59,037 nucleotides of DNA from an uncultured Clostridia bacterium (GCA_946407745.1 CAMJPQ010000011.1:1-59037); one strand, 5' to 3'; counted from the stretch's first letter, positions 17,285 to 26,032 are shown. Translations and numbers: made by a program. The notes: generated by a model not told the origin, from the letters alone.

Positions 17285-17313
17285 ATTGTACAGGAGAGGA
17301 AACAGTATGTCAA
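17285..17313 (-). promoter_or_regulatory. Sigma-A promoter for the flavodoxin gene
   Basis: On the minus strand: perfect TTGACA (17308-17313), 17-base spacer, TACAAT (17285-17290). It is about 78 bases upstream of the flavodoxin start codon. Confidence 0.8.
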
Positions 17314-17424
17314 TCACAGAAAAAACAGTGTAGAAAAGGATGACCGTACTGTCGGAAAAAGTGAGTGGTGGAAGGTGCGCGCTTTTCATATAAGTGAGCA
17401 GATGAATGCCACGGGAGCGGACCG

Positions 17425-17985
17425 ATGACCGCGCGGCTTCTGTGCCTGCTGGTGCTTTTGCTGGAGGCGCGCGGCTTTTCCATCAGCTTTGCCAGGCGGG
17501 AGTGGAAAATGCTGATATACTACACCCAGCTGTCCAATCTCGCCGCCGCATGCGCGTCGGCGCTGCTGGTTGTGCGTGGACAGGCGCAATGGATTACCGC
17601 GCTGCGGTACATAAGTACAGCCATGCTGGTGATGACCTTTTTTGTGACGGTATTCGTGCTCATTCCCATGGGCGGCGATCCGATAATACTGCTCTTCTCC
17701 GGCAGCGGACTGTATCATCATGTGCTGTGCCCCGTGATCTCCACGTTCTCCTACATCTTCCTTGAGAATCATGCCGGCCTTGAGTGCCTCTGGCTGCCGG
17801 TTGCCTTGACGCTGTCATACGGGCTGCTGATGCTCTGGCTGAACTGGACGGGGAGGGCGGACGGGCCGTATCCGTTCTTTCGGGTGCGCCATCAGGCTCC
17901 GCTGGCCACGGCAGTGTGGATGGCAGTGCTGGCGGCGGCGGCAGGCGGAATCGCCTCGCTGATCTGGCTTGCGGCAAAGCCGTGA
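17425..17985 (+). CDS. Pr6Pr-like integral membrane protein
   Basis: 186 residues with about six hydrophobic helices and little else. The stretch YYTQLSNLAAACAS in the second segment and LYHHVLCPVIS in the fourth match the pattern of the Pr6Pr (six-helix, FAR-17a/AIG1-related) membrane family, in which conserved Thr/Asn and His residues lie within the membrane. Some eukaryotic relatives are hydrolases of fatty-acid esters; bacterial function is not established. A weak GGGAG ribosome site lies upstream of ATG 17425. The next gene starts 113 bases later. Confidence 0.6.
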   Translation: MTARLLCLLVLLLEARGFSISFARREWKMLIYYTQLSNLAAACASALLVVRGQAQWITALRYISTAMLVMTFFVTVFVLIPMGGDPIILLFSGSGLYHHVLCPVISTFSYIFLENHAGLECLWLPVALTLSYGLLMLWLNWTGRADGPYPFFRVRHQAPLATAVWMAVLAAAAGGIASLIWLAAKP

Positions 17986-18098
17986 CGCAGCGGGAAAGGA
18001 TGAACCACCGGCAGGCGCTGCTGTTCGTTGACGTAAAACTCAAAAAATGTTTGCAGAGGCCGTCAAGGCCTGACAGATCAACAGAAAGGAATGCTGAG

Positions 18099-18734
18099 AT
18101 GGAAAAGAAAATCATTTCCGTAAACGCCGGCCCGCGCAGGGGCTGGAACACCGACACACTGATCACCGAGGCGGAAAACGGCGCGCACTCCGCCGGCGCT
18201 GAGGTGGAGAGATTTGACCTGTTCCGGCTGGAAAAGTACACTGGGTGCATTTCCTGCTTCGGGTGCAAAAAGGAGAAGAACAGGGGCCACTGCATCTGCA
18301 GGGACGGCCTCGCGCCTGTGCTGGACGCCATACGCGCCTCGGACGGGCTGATCATCGGCTCGCCGAATTACCTCTCGGAGCTGACCGCCTCTTTCCGGGC
18401 ACTGTACGAGCGGCTGATCTTCCAGAATCTGACCTACAACGCGGAGACCCCCTGCTGCAACGAGCGCCCTGTTCCCGTGCTGCTGATCATGACCAGCAAT
18501 GCCCCGGACACGGGCTATCTGAACCTGCTGAACAATTATCAGCAGACGCTGAGCCGCTTTGTCGGCCCGACAAAGGTGCTGGTCAGCGGTGACACGCTGC
18601 AGCTGAGGGATTACAGCAAAACGGACTGGCCCTGGTCCTTCTTTGATCCGGAGGAGAAAAAACGTCGCCACGAAACGGTGTTCCCTGAGGAGAGACGCAG
18701 GGCCTATGCCATGGGGAAGGCGCTGGCGGAGTAA
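18099..18734 (+). CDS. NADPH-dependent FMN reductase/multimeric flavodoxin family protein
   Basis: 211 residues from ATG 18099, chosen because AAAGGA (18085-18090) sits eight bases upstream; the open frame extends upstream but without a start signal. The N-terminal SVNAGPRRGWNT binds FMN phosphate. A cysteine-rich segment CISCFGCKKEKNRGHC (about 48-63) resembles the site found in clostridial iron-sulfur flavoproteins. SPNYLSELTASFRALYERL near 90-107 is the conserved flavin-contact region. It should transfer hydride from NAD(P)H to flavin or small oxidants. Confidence 0.8.
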   Translation: MEKKIISVNAGPRRGWNTDTLITEAENGAHSAGAEVERFDLFRLEKYTGCISCFGCKKEKNRGHCICRDGLAPVLDAIRASDGLIIGSPNYLSELTASFRALYERLIFQNLTYNAETPCCNERPVPVLLIMTSNAPDTGYLNLLNNYQQTLSRFVGPTKVLVSGDTLQLRDYSKTDWPWSFFDPEEKKRRHETVFPEERRRAYAMGKALAE

Positions 18735-18771
18735 CATGTATTCGTGAGATGTTGTGTGTGAGGTGAATGCC

Positions 18772-19377
18772 ATGGAAGCCCTGCAGGCTATCATGACCCG
18801 CAGAAGCACCAGAAGGATGCTGCCGGACCTGCCGCCAAGGGAGGTCATCCGGCAGGTCGTCGAAGCGGGACGGGCCGCCCCGAGTGGTGCCAATAGCCAG
18901 ACAACGCACCTGCTGGTCATCACAAATCGGCGTGTTCTGGATGAACTGGCCGCGGCGGTGCAAGCCGCCTTTGCCGCAATGGATGAAGGGGAGGACGCGT
19001 ACGTGTCGCTGCGCCGGTCCATCAGTGCGGCAAAGAAGGACGGCTATGTCTTTCACTACAACGCGCCTGTGCTGATCGTGACCGCGAACAGGAGGGGCTA
19101 CGGCAACGCCATGGCGGACAGCGCCTGTGCGCTGGAAAACATGATGATCGCGGCCAATGCCCTGAACCTGGGCAGCTGCTGGATCAACCAGCTGCACTGG
19201 CTGGATGGCAATGCGCAGATACGGGCAATGCTGGAAGGCCTTGGCCTGGGAAAGGATGAAACCGTTACCGGCGGGCTGATACTGGGCTATGGCGAAGAGG
19301 GGCAGCCGGCGCGCGAGGCGCTCCCTCGCACCGGGAACCCGGTGACCTGGGTGGATGAGACGGAGAAGGATGAGTAA
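18772..19377 (+). CDS. Nitroreductase-family protein
   Basis: 201 residues from ATG 18772, which has GAGGTG seven bases upstream; a TTG start at 18754 is less likely. FMN-binding signs are IMTRRSTRRML at the N-terminus, GRAAPSGANSQ near 37, and TGGLILGYGEEGQP near the C-terminus. The gene follows the flavin reductase by 37 bases and overlaps the lipase gene by eight bases, so all three are probably one operon. It is not a recent copy of the nitroreductase at 15153-15677: the two differ in most positions. Confidence 0.83.
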   Translation: MEALQAIMTRRSTRRMLPDLPPREVIRQVVEAGRAAPSGANSQTTHLLVITNRRVLDELAAAVQAAFAAMDEGEDAYVSLRRSISAAKKDGYVFHYNAPVLIVTANRRGYGNAMADSACALENMMIAANALNLGSCWINQLHWLDGNAQIRAMLEGLGLGKDETVTGGLILGYGEEGQPAREALPRTGNPVTWVDETEKDE

Positions 19378-20434
19378 GCTTCAGTTTGTTTTTGTCCATG
19401 GGCTGAGCGGCTGGGGCAGCTATGACAGCGCATACCGCCGCATGCCTTACTGGGGAATGCGCGGCGGAGACCTGATCGCCTGGCTGCGCGGTGAGGGGTT
19501 TGACTGTTTCGCGGCCTCCGTGGCGCCCACGGGCAGCGCATGGGACAGGGCCTGCGAGCTGTACGCTCAGTTATCCGGCAGGCGCGTGGACTACGGGCTG
19601 GCGCACAGCCGGAGGTGCCGCCATGAACGCTTTGGCCGGGACTTTTCCGTCTGCCCGCTGATTCCCTCGTGGAGTGAGGAAACCAGGCTGGTGCTGCTCG
19701 GCCACTCCTTTGGAGGAACGACGGTGCGGCTGTTTTCCGGGCTTGTGGCCAGGGAAGACAGTGAGGAAAGAGCGGCGGGAGCAGACAGCCCGCTGTTTCT
19801 TGGCGGCATGGGGGAACGCATTCACAGCGTGGTCACCCTCGCGTCGCCCATGAACGGCACGACGGCCTATGACCTGTTTGAGGACCCGGGCTTCCACCCG
19901 GAGAATGTGAAGGTGCCGCCTTGGAGCAGGGCACTGGCCCGCGCAATGGCCCTGGGCACCAGCCCACGCAGGGATGGACGGGATGACCGGGACTGGGACA
20001 TGCATGTCGACAATGCGCTGGCGCTCAACAGCAGGCTGCGGGAACTGCCCGGCGTCTATTATTTCTCTGTGCCGTGCAGCTATACCGAGGCGCAGGCAGA
20101 CGGCACGCACAAACCGCGGCGGGGAATAGAGCCGCTGTTTGTGATGCGCTCCACCCAGATCGGGGCCTATACGGGCAGGACCAAGGGCGGGGTGATGCTG
20201 GATGAGGCCTGGCGGGAGAATGATGGGCTGGTCAACACCGCCTCCGCCGTCGCACCGCTGGGAGCGCCAGCAAAGCCGCTGGACAGGGAAAACCTTCAGA
20301 CAGGCATGTGGAATGTTTTTCCGGCTTACGACGGCGACCATATGGCCCTGCAGGGAGGCCTGACGCACAGGCACGATATCCGCTTCTTTTACCGCGAACT
20401 GCTGACGCTGATTTCCGGAACGGCGCAGGAATGA
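19370..20434 (+). CDS. Lipase of the staphylococcal/Geobacillus (family I.5-like) type
   Basis: 354 residues from ATG 19370, eight bases inside the previous gene, with GGAGAAGG upstream. The N-terminus FVFVHGLSGWG is the oxyanion-hole region. GRRVDYGLAHSRRCRHERFGR (about 70-90) is the characteristic zinc-region block of bacterial family I.5 lipases, and GHSFGG holds the nucleophile Ser113. Unlike secreted relatives it has no signal or propeptide, so an intracellular or leaderless role is implied. ENDGLVNTASA and YDGDHMALQG contain the calcium-region and His parts of the active site. Confidence 0.82.
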   Translation: MSKLQFVFVHGLSGWGSYDSAYRRMPYWGMRGGDLIAWLRGEGFDCFAASVAPTGSAWDRACELYAQLSGRRVDYGLAHSRRCRHERFGRDFSVCPLIPSWSEETRLVLLGHSFGGTTVRLFSGLVAREDSEERAAGADSPLFLGGMGERIHSVVTLASPMNGTTAYDLFEDPGFHPENVKVPPWSRALARAMALGTSPRRDGRDDRDWDMHVDNALALNSRLRELPGVYYFSVPCSYTEAQADGTHKPRRGIEPLFVMRSTQIGAYTGRTKGGVMLDEAWRENDGLVNTASAVAPLGAPAKPLDRENLQTGMWNVFPAYDGDHMALQGGLTHRHDIRFFYRELLTLISGTAQE

Positions 20435-20516
20435 GGCGCAGTGCCGATTGGGCGTCCCCTTACCAGGCGGCCCGGATTGATTCCGTGCCGCTTTTTGCGC
20501 GGAGGCAACGCAGCGC

Positions 20517-20545
20517 TTGCAAAGGGCAGCGCGTTGTGATATGGT
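20517..20545 (+). promoter_or_regulatory. Possible promoter for the MATE exporter gene
   Basis: TTGCAA (20517-20522), 17-base spacer, TATGGT (20540-20545); four of six matches in each box. It is about 65 bases before the exporter start, in the 177-base gap after the lipase gene. Confidence 0.45.
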
Positions 20546-20611
20546 ATGCGGGATTCCGCACGTGGCCGGCACGGAGTAGGCCGGCCCACTGCGGCTGACA
20601 GGAGACGACGG

Positions 20612-22027
20612 ATGAAGAAGCAAGCTTTTCCCTGGCGCGACTTTCTCAGCAGGATCGCAGTCATCGCCGTGCCGGTGGCCCTGCAAAACCTGCTGACCAC
20701 CACAGGCTCCATGGTGGATACGATGATGATCGCCTCGCTGGGGCAGACAGAGGTCGGGGCTGTGGGCCTCTGTGCCCAGTTTTCCTCGCTGATGTTCAGC
20801 GGGTACTGGGGCTTTGTCGGCGGCGGCATGCTGTTTTTTGCTCAGTACTTCGGCGCGGGAGACGATGAGGGCATCAACCGCTCCTATGGGCTGACCCTGT
20901 CCTTCATGATGGCGGTGGGACTTCTGTTCGGCGCGGCGGCCGTGCTCGCGCCGGATGCGGTGATGCGCATGTACACGGACAAGCCGGCCATACAGCAGAT
21001 TGGCGCGGAGTACCTGCGCGTTGTAGGCTTTTCCTATCCGCTGACGGTGTTCTCCATGGCGATGGCGGCGCTGCTGCGCTGCACGGAGAGGGTGCGCATT
21101 CCGCTGTACGGTTCCCTCACGGCGGTGATCACCAATGTGCTGCTCAACTGGATACTGATCTTCGGCAACCTCGGCGCGCCGGCCATGGGCATCCGCGGCG
21201 CGGCTCTGGCCACGGTGACGGCGCAGGCGGTGAGCATCATTGTGGTCATCCTGCTGGCCCGCCGCAGCGGCCACCGCTATCTGCTGGCCGTGCGGCGGCA
21301 CTTTGGCTGGGACGGCGCTTTCATCAGGCAGTACATCAAAAAATGCCTGCCCATCATCCTCAATGAAGCGCTGATCGGCGTGGGAAACATGGTCATCAAC
21401 ATGGTGCTGGGCCGCCAGAGTGAGGAGGCAATTGCCGCCCTCGCGGTGTTCAGGACCCTGGAAGGGCTGGTCATCGGCTTCTTTGCGGGCTTTTCCAATG
21501 CATCCTCCGTGCTGGTGGGCACACAGGTGGGGGCAGGGCACATCGACACGGCCTATTCCAGGGCGTGGCGGCTTGTTTACCTGTGCCAGGGCATCATCGG
21601 CCTCATCTGCTGCTTGCTGGCGGCGCTTCACACACCCATCCTCCGCGTGATGGGTATGACGGGGGAGAGCTTCCGCCTGGCCTTCGGCATGATCTGCATC
21701 TATGGCGTGGCGGCGGTGATCCGCATGGGCAACTGGACGCAGAATGACACCTTCCGCGCCGCCGGTGACGCCGTGACGGGCACCGTGCTGGAAATCGTTT
21801 TCATGTGGGTGATGGTGGTGCCCTGCGTGCTGCTGACGGGCCAGCTGTGGCATCTGCCCACGCTGATCGTCTTTGCCTGCTGCTATATTGACGAGCCGGT
21901 GCGCTATGTCATCATGCAGAGGCATCTGTTCCGCGCCGGCTGGATACGCCCCATCACGCCGGAGGGCACCGCCGCGTTGGAGGAGTGGAAGAAACAGCGC
22001 CGGAAAACGGCCGCGGAGGAGACCTGA
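20612..22027 (+). CDS. MATE-family multidrug/metabolite exporter
   Basis: 471 residues from ATG 20612, which has GGAGA seven to eight bases upstream. Twelve hydrophobic segments in two similar halves; the first half shows PVALQNLLTTTGSMVDTMMIASLG and the second a matching PIILNEALIGVGNMVINMVLG, the usual MATE start of each half. Family members export cationic drugs, flavins or metabolites against Na+ or H+. It ends at a strong bidirectional terminator. Substrate unknown. Confidence 0.88.
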   Translation: MKKQAFPWRDFLSRIAVIAVPVALQNLLTTTGSMVDTMMIASLGQTEVGAVGLCAQFSSLMFSGYWGFVGGGMLFFAQYFGAGDDEGINRSYGLTLSFMMAVGLLFGAAAVLAPDAVMRMYTDKPAIQQIGAEYLRVVGFSYPLTVFSMAMAALLRCTERVRIPLYGSLTAVITNVLLNWILIFGNLGAPAMGIRGAALATVTAQAVSIIVVILLARRSGHRYLLAVRRHFGWDGAFIRQYIKKCLPIILNEALIGVGNMVINMVLGRQSEEAIAALAVFRTLEGLVIGFFAGFSNASSVLVGTQVGAGHIDTAYSRAWRLVYLCQGIIGLICCLLAALHTPILRVMGMTGESFRLAFGMICIYGVAAVIRMGNWTQNDTFRAAGDAVTGTVLEIVFMWVMVVPCVLLTGQLWHLPTLIVFACCYIDEPVRYVIMQRHLFRAGWIRPITPEGTAALEEWKKQRRKTAAEET

Positions 22028-22048
22028 CCTCGCCGCTGCGGCAATAAA

Positions 22049-22108
22049 AGAGCACAGACAGCCAGGAGGCGTACACAATCACCTCCGGCTGCCTGTGCTC
22101 TGTTTTTT
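22049..22108. terminator. Bidirectional terminator between MATE and sigma-factor genes
   Basis: Arms AGAGCACAGACAGCC (from 22049) and GGCTGCCTGTGCTCT (to 22101) form a stem of about 20 bp with few mismatches. It is followed by TTTTTT on the plus strand and by TTTTA on the minus strand, between two converging genes. Confidence 0.85.
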
Positions 22109-22113
22109 GCCCG

Positions 22114-23415
22114 TTATCTTACGCAGAGACAGTCGTACCAGTGGACATAAAGCCGGCCGTTCACGGTCAGGTGCTCGTTTTCGGGAAGCAGCTCGGACCA
22201 GCGCTTTCCATAGCGGTCGATGGCCCAGTCATCCCGGTTGAAGCGTCGCCAAAGCACTGTGCGCCCTTCGCGGTTTAAATACTTCTCACTCACGGTGCCT
22301 GCGTCGTACGCTTCCAGATCCATCACGCATACGGTGTCATACTGAACGCCGCCCAGCGTCAGCCCGCACCGGCCGACGATGTCAACCGGAGCACTGCCCG
22401 GCGTGGAGGTGACGACGGAACCGTCCCGGCGGATGGTACCGCGCTGCTCAAGGCGCACGGGCATGCCGCAGTTGTCCTCCCCGAAGCCCCAGCTGTCCAT
22501 GAAGGCATCCCCGTCCAGAAAGGTCGTGAGCGTCCGCACGCCATGGTCGATGTGCTCCGCCGAAAGGAAGCGGGTATAGCCGTCCTTTTCCTGCGCGGTG
22601 AACTGCCACTCCTCATGGCCGCCGCAGGAGGCTTCCACCGCGTCCCGCATCGGGTCATCTTCGGCAAGGCAGGCTTCCCGCGGCAGTACGCTGGCCCGGA
22701 TCGACACGCCCGAGAGGCCGTGAACGCTTGCGGGACCCGTGACAGCCATGTCGTAGGCGATATCTAGCTTCCGGGAGGGCAGGTCGTACATGCCCCACAG
22801 CAGTGTTTCACCGATGCGCGGCACAATGAACCAGCCTGTCAGCTCCTCGCACTCCACAGAAAACGCGGGCTCGTCCTTCCAGACGATGGAATACTCGGGC
22901 AGGAACGCTGGCAGGGCCTTTTTTTCAGTCTGTTGCATGTGAATACCTCCGTTTGGCGGGTAGGGATATGCGGCGCGGAAGCGGGCTCGGGCTGTGTTCA
23001 TGCGGCTTTTGACCGTGCCCTCCGGAATGCGCAGCCGGGCGGAGATCTGCTTCTGTGAGAGCATCTCCTGGTAGAAAAGGCGCAGCATCAGCCGGTCGCG
23101 CTCACTCAGTGCCGCCAGTGTCTCCTCCACGGCGGAATCGTCCCCGGACGGCGCCTCGCGCTCGGGCAGGGTGTCAGTCAGCAGCTCCCTGCTTTTTTCC
23201 TGCGCCCGGTACCAGTCCGCGCATTTCCTTCGTGCGATGCCAAGTATCCATGGTAGGAAGGCTTCGCGGCTGCGCAGCTGCGGAAAGCCCTGAAAGGCCG
23301 CCAGGTAGGTCTCCTGCAGCACATCCTCCGCGTCCGCACTTTTGCCGATGTGCGCCTTCACCCAGCGCTCCACCGCAGTTTTGCCGGAATTCAGCAGCGC
23401 CTCAAATTCCTCCAT
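22114..23415 (-). CDS. ECF sigma factor with a long C-terminal extension
   Basis: 433 residues from ATG 23415 (AGGAGG seven bases upstream). The first ~155 residues are a typical extracytoplasmic-function sigma factor: region 2 with SADAEDVLQETYLAAFQ and region 4 with LSQKQISARLRIPEGTVKSR. The remaining ~275 residues (from MQQTEKKALPAF) form a separate, soluble, Trp/Tyr/Asp-rich domain with blocks FIVPRIGETLLWGMYDLP and WGFGEDNCG; it has no membrane helix and is not an ordinary anti-sigma factor. A perfect GGAGGT (22945-22950) six bases before an in-frame ATG at 22938 could also start this second part alone. Upstream sequence resembles an ECF promoter, suggesting self-activation. Confidence 0.82.
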   Translation of the reverse strand: MEEFEALLNSGKTAVERWVKAHIGKSADAEDVLQETYLAAFQGFPQLRSREAFLPWILGIARRKCADWYRAQEKSRELLTDTLPEREAPSGDDSAVEETLAALSERDRLMLRLFYQEMLSQKQISARLRIPEGTVKSRMNTARARFRAAYPYPPNGGIHMQQTEKKALPAFLPEYSIVWKDEPAFSVECEELTGWFIVPRIGETLLWGMYDLPSRKLDIAYDMAVTGPASVHGLSGVSIRASVLPREACLAEDDPMRDAVEASCGGHEEWQFTAQEKDGYTRFLSAEHIDHGVRTLTTFLDGDAFMDSWGFGEDNCGMPVRLEQRGTIRRDGSVVTSTPGSAPVDIVGRCGLTLGGVQYDTVCVMDLEAYDAGTVSEKYLNREGRTVLWRRFNRDDWAIDRYGKRWSELLPENEHLTVNGRLYVHWYDCLCVR

Positions 23416-23462
23416 GGGCATTCCTCCTCTCCCGTAAAGCTTGAAGCCGGCTTTCACTTATA

Positions 23463-23490
23463 TAGTCGCAATCAGGCGGCGAAAGGTTCA
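23463..23490 (-). promoter_or_regulatory. ECF-type promoter upstream of the sigma-factor gene
   Basis: On the minus strand: TGAACC (23485-23490), 16 bases, CGACTA (23463-23468). This resembles the TGAAAC...CGTC pattern used by Firmicute SigM/SigW-type sigma factors more than a sigma-A promoter, and it is ~48 bases upstream of the start codon. Autoregulation is inferred. Confidence 0.45.
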
Positions 23491-23565
23491 TTCCCCTGGA
23501 AAAAAGATGAAGAACAGCTGCGCTGCCACCTGCTGGTAGTGAAAAGAACGGATTCGTCCTCTGTC

Positions 23566-23592
23566 AAAAAGCGCCCTGCCGGTGCAGGGCGC
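23566..23592 (-). terminator. Terminator of the peptidoglycan-binding protein gene
   Basis: Perfect 9-bp stem GCGCCCTGC/GCAGGGCGC with a four-base loop, followed by TTTTT on the minus strand, 27 bases past the stop codon. Confidence 0.85.
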
Positions 23593-23619
23593 TGAGAATG
23601 CGCGCAGCGGCTTTGCCGC

Positions 23620-25965
23620 TCAGTAAGTAATCTCTTCGCCTGTGAGTTTCTTCCAGAATGTGCGCAGCAGGGTCTGGTTGGTAACACCGTAGTTCGGATC
23701 GTTTTGCTGGCACTCGCTCATGTCACGAAGGAAATGGACGCAGTTCTGGCCGTCAAAGTTGTTGTTCTTGATCGTCTGGGACCCGTGCGCCACATTGTGC
23801 ATGGTGGCCACGGTCCACAGGCCGCTGGGCAGCTGCACGTATACGGCCTTGGGACCCCAGTCGCTGCGGTTGCCGAAGGCGCGGAACTGTATGGCGGTGT
23901 CGGTGGCGGTCAGCGGCTCCACATCGGCGTGGCGGCCGAGGCTCATGTTGCGAAGCGTCCAGGAAAGGCCGGTCACCGGGTCATATACCAGCAGCGTCTG
24001 GCCGTTGCGCATGGTGGGCTTGATGTCGTTGAACCAGTGCAGCAGCCGCAGCTGGCTGACGGAAGGCGCAGCCATCTGCCCCACCGAGGCGGCGATACCG
24101 GCGCCGGAGGAGCCCTTCACCGCCGTGCCGGAATAGACCTTTGTCAGCGTAGCCGGGCCGGCGATGCCGTCGGCGGTCAGGCCGTTGTTCTGCTGGAAGG
24201 CTTTTACCGCGGCCACTGTGGCGTTGTCGTAGGTGCCGTAGGTGGAGGTGGTATAATCAAGGAAGGCGAGCGCGCGCTGCAGCTGTTCAACCTGCGTGCC
24301 GCTCATGCCCTTGCGCAGCGTGGTGGATACCACCGGCTGTGCGGTGGGCACAGGCACACCGGTCACGACCGGCTGTACTGTGGGGGCAGGTGTGGAAGTG
24401 ACGGTGCTGCCTGATTTGCGCGGCGCGGTGGGCGAGGCCAGCTGCGAATACGTGGCCGGGCCGGCGATGCCGTCGGCGGTCAGGCCGCAGCGAGATTGGA
24501 AATCCACTACAGCGAGCCTGGTCGCGGCGTCAAAATAGCCATTCGCGGAGCCTGTGTACCAGCCGAGCTCCTGCAGGCGCTGCTGCAGGGAGGTGACATC
24601 GGCACCGCTGTTGCCCAGGCGCAGGGTGCGGCTGGGTATGGTCCAGGCTGTTACGGGTGCGGTGGTCGGCGCGGGTGTGATGACTGTGTACGGCGTGGGC
24701 GTGACGACTGCCCAGGGCGTGGAGGTCGTGACGGGTGCGCCGGAGCGCGGCGCGGAGGACGAGGCCAGCTGTGAATACGTGGCCGGGCCGGCGATGCCAT
24801 CGGCGGTCAGGCCGCAGCGGGACTGGAAGCTGACCACGGCCAGCCTGGTCGCGGCGTCAAAGTAGCCGTGCGCGGAGCCTGTGTACCAGCCAAGCTCCTG
24901 CAGGCGCTGCTGCAGGGAGATGACATCGGCGCCGCTGTTGCCCAGGCGCAGGGTGCGGCTGGGCGCGGTCCAGGCTGCCATGGGCGCGGCGGTTGGCTGG
25001 AGGATGGGCACAGCGGTGGGCTGCGGCGTGGGCACTGCGGTCACAGCCGGGGTGGTGAGCGCCGGCGCGTTGACCAGCGCGAGACGGGCATAGGTCTGCG
25101 GGCCGGCAACACCGTCGGCGGTCAGGCCGCAGCGTTGCTGGAAGGCGACCACCGCGGCGCGCGTGCTGCTGCCGAAATAGCCGTCCGGCGTGCCGGAAAA
25201 CCAGCCCAGCTCCCTCAGCCGCGTTTGCAGTGAAGTGACGGCCGCGCCATAAGAGCCCTGGCGGAGGGTCACCGATGGCGGTGTCCAGGCGCCATAGGGG
25301 ACTGGCTGAGCAGTCGGCGCGGCGGTAATCCATGGCACGGCGGTCGGAGCCGGTGTACTCCAGGGAAGGGCGGTCGGCACGGCGGTCACCGCGCTTCCAC
25401 CAAGCAGACGCTCTATCAGCTGAAGAACATTTCTGTCGGCGATGCCGGTCACGCTGAGCCTGTTTGCACTCTGGAAGCGCACCAGCGCGCTGTAGGTCGC
25501 GTTGCCAAAGATGCCGTCCGCTGTACCGCAGGAGTAGCCGAGACGGTTCAGCGCGGTTTGCAGCAGCGTCACCTGCGTGCCCCGGCTGCCCATCCGCAAC
25601 GTTGTGTAGTCTCCACCAAAGTAGGAGACCGGCTGCGCTGCAGGCGCGGCTGTCGGCCGGGGAGTCGCATACGGTACGTAAGGGGTGGCGGTGGTCACGG
25701 CGGTACCGTAGAGCAGGGCCAGGGTCTGCGCGTCCGCGATGCCGGTGACACTCAGGCCGCTTTCGCGCTGGAACAGGCGCACGGCGGCTTCTGTAAACGC
25801 GCCGTATCGCCCGTCGGCGGATCCGACCTGATAGCCGCGTCCGGCCAGGGCCTGCTGAAGGCGGACCACCTCCGGGCCCGAAGAACCGAAAAACAGGTCC
25901 GCCAGCGCGCCGGTGCAGAAAAGCAGGCAGGCCGCGGTAATATATATACAGAGGATGCGTTTCAA
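23620..25965 (-). CDS. Secreted protein with six peptidoglycan-binding repeats and a conserved C-terminal domain
   Basis: 781 residues from a TTG start with GGAGGA upstream. A signal peptide (about 1-22) leads to six PG_binding_1 units, each with the pattern LRxGxxGxxVxxLQ...L...DGxxG...AVxxFQ...GLTADGIAGPxT, separated by Thr/Ala/Pro-rich linkers. Units 4 and 5 are nearly identical, also in DNA. The last ~150 residues are a different domain with HADVEPLTATDTA, TMHNVAHGS and NNFDGQNCVHF, seen in other clostridial cell-wall proteins; its Cys/His pair looks catalytic, but no activity is established to my knowledge. The protein should sit in the cell wall. Promoter at 26004-26032. Confidence 0.85.
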   Translation of the reverse strand: MKRILCIYITAACLLFCTGALADLFFGSSGPEVVRLQQALAGRGYQVGSADGRYGAFTEAAVRLFQRESGLSVTGIADAQTLALLYGTAVTTATPYVPYATPRPTAAPAAQPVSYFGGDYTTLRMGSRGTQVTLLQTALNRLGYSCGTADGIFGNATYSALVRFQSANRLSVTGIADRNVLQLIERLLGGSAVTAVPTALPWSTPAPTAVPWITAAPTAQPVPYGAWTPPSVTLRQGSYGAAVTSLQTRLRELGWFSGTPDGYFGSSTRAAVVAFQQRCGLTADGVAGPQTYARLALVNAPALTTPAVTAVPTPQPTAVPILQPTAAPMAAWTAPSRTLRLGNSGADVISLQQRLQELGWYTGSAHGYFDAATRLAVVSFQSRCGLTADGIAGPATYSQLASSSAPRSGAPVTTSTPWAVVTPTPYTVITPAPTTAPVTAWTIPSRTLRLGNSGADVTSLQQRLQELGWYTGSANGYFDAATRLAVVDFQSRCGLTADGIAGPATYSQLASPTAPRKSGSTVTSTPAPTVQPVVTGVPVPTAQPVVSTTLRKGMSGTQVEQLQRALAFLDYTTSTYGTYDNATVAAVKAFQQNNGLTADGIAGPATLTKVYSGTAVKGSSGAGIAASVGQMAAPSVSQLRLLHWFNDIKPTMRNGQTLLVYDPVTGLSWTLRNMSLGRHADVEPLTATDTAIQFRAFGNRSDWGPKAVYVQLPSGLWTVATMHNVAHGSQTIKNNNFDGQNCVHFLRDMSECQQNDPNYGVTNQTLLRTFWKKLTGEEITY
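24434..24963 (-). repeat. Two ~203-bp near-identical repeats encoding peptidoglycan-binding units 4 and 5
   Basis: Copy one spans 24434-24636 and copy two 24761-24963. They differ at only about a tenth of positions, mostly silent, and encode units with the same residues at nearly all sites. The linkers between them differ. This is a recent internal duplication. Confidence 0.8.
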
Positions 25966-26003
25966 CTGCTGTCTCCTCCTGTTCCTTCATCGTAATCAGC
26001 CTG

Positions 26004-26032
26004 AGTATAGCAGAATCGGCGCCGGATGGCAA
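26004..26032 (-). promoter_or_regulatory. Sigma-A promoter of the peptidoglycan-binding protein gene
   Basis: On the minus strand: TTGCCA (26027-26032), 17-base spacer, TATACT (26004-26009), about 40 bases before the TTG start codon. Confidence 0.75.

Noticed and set aside
17296-17340. Plus-strand mini-frame MSITEKTV with an AGGAG site
   Set aside because: The site overlaps the -35 and spacer of the minus-strand flavodoxin promoter, and the frame ends after eight codons.
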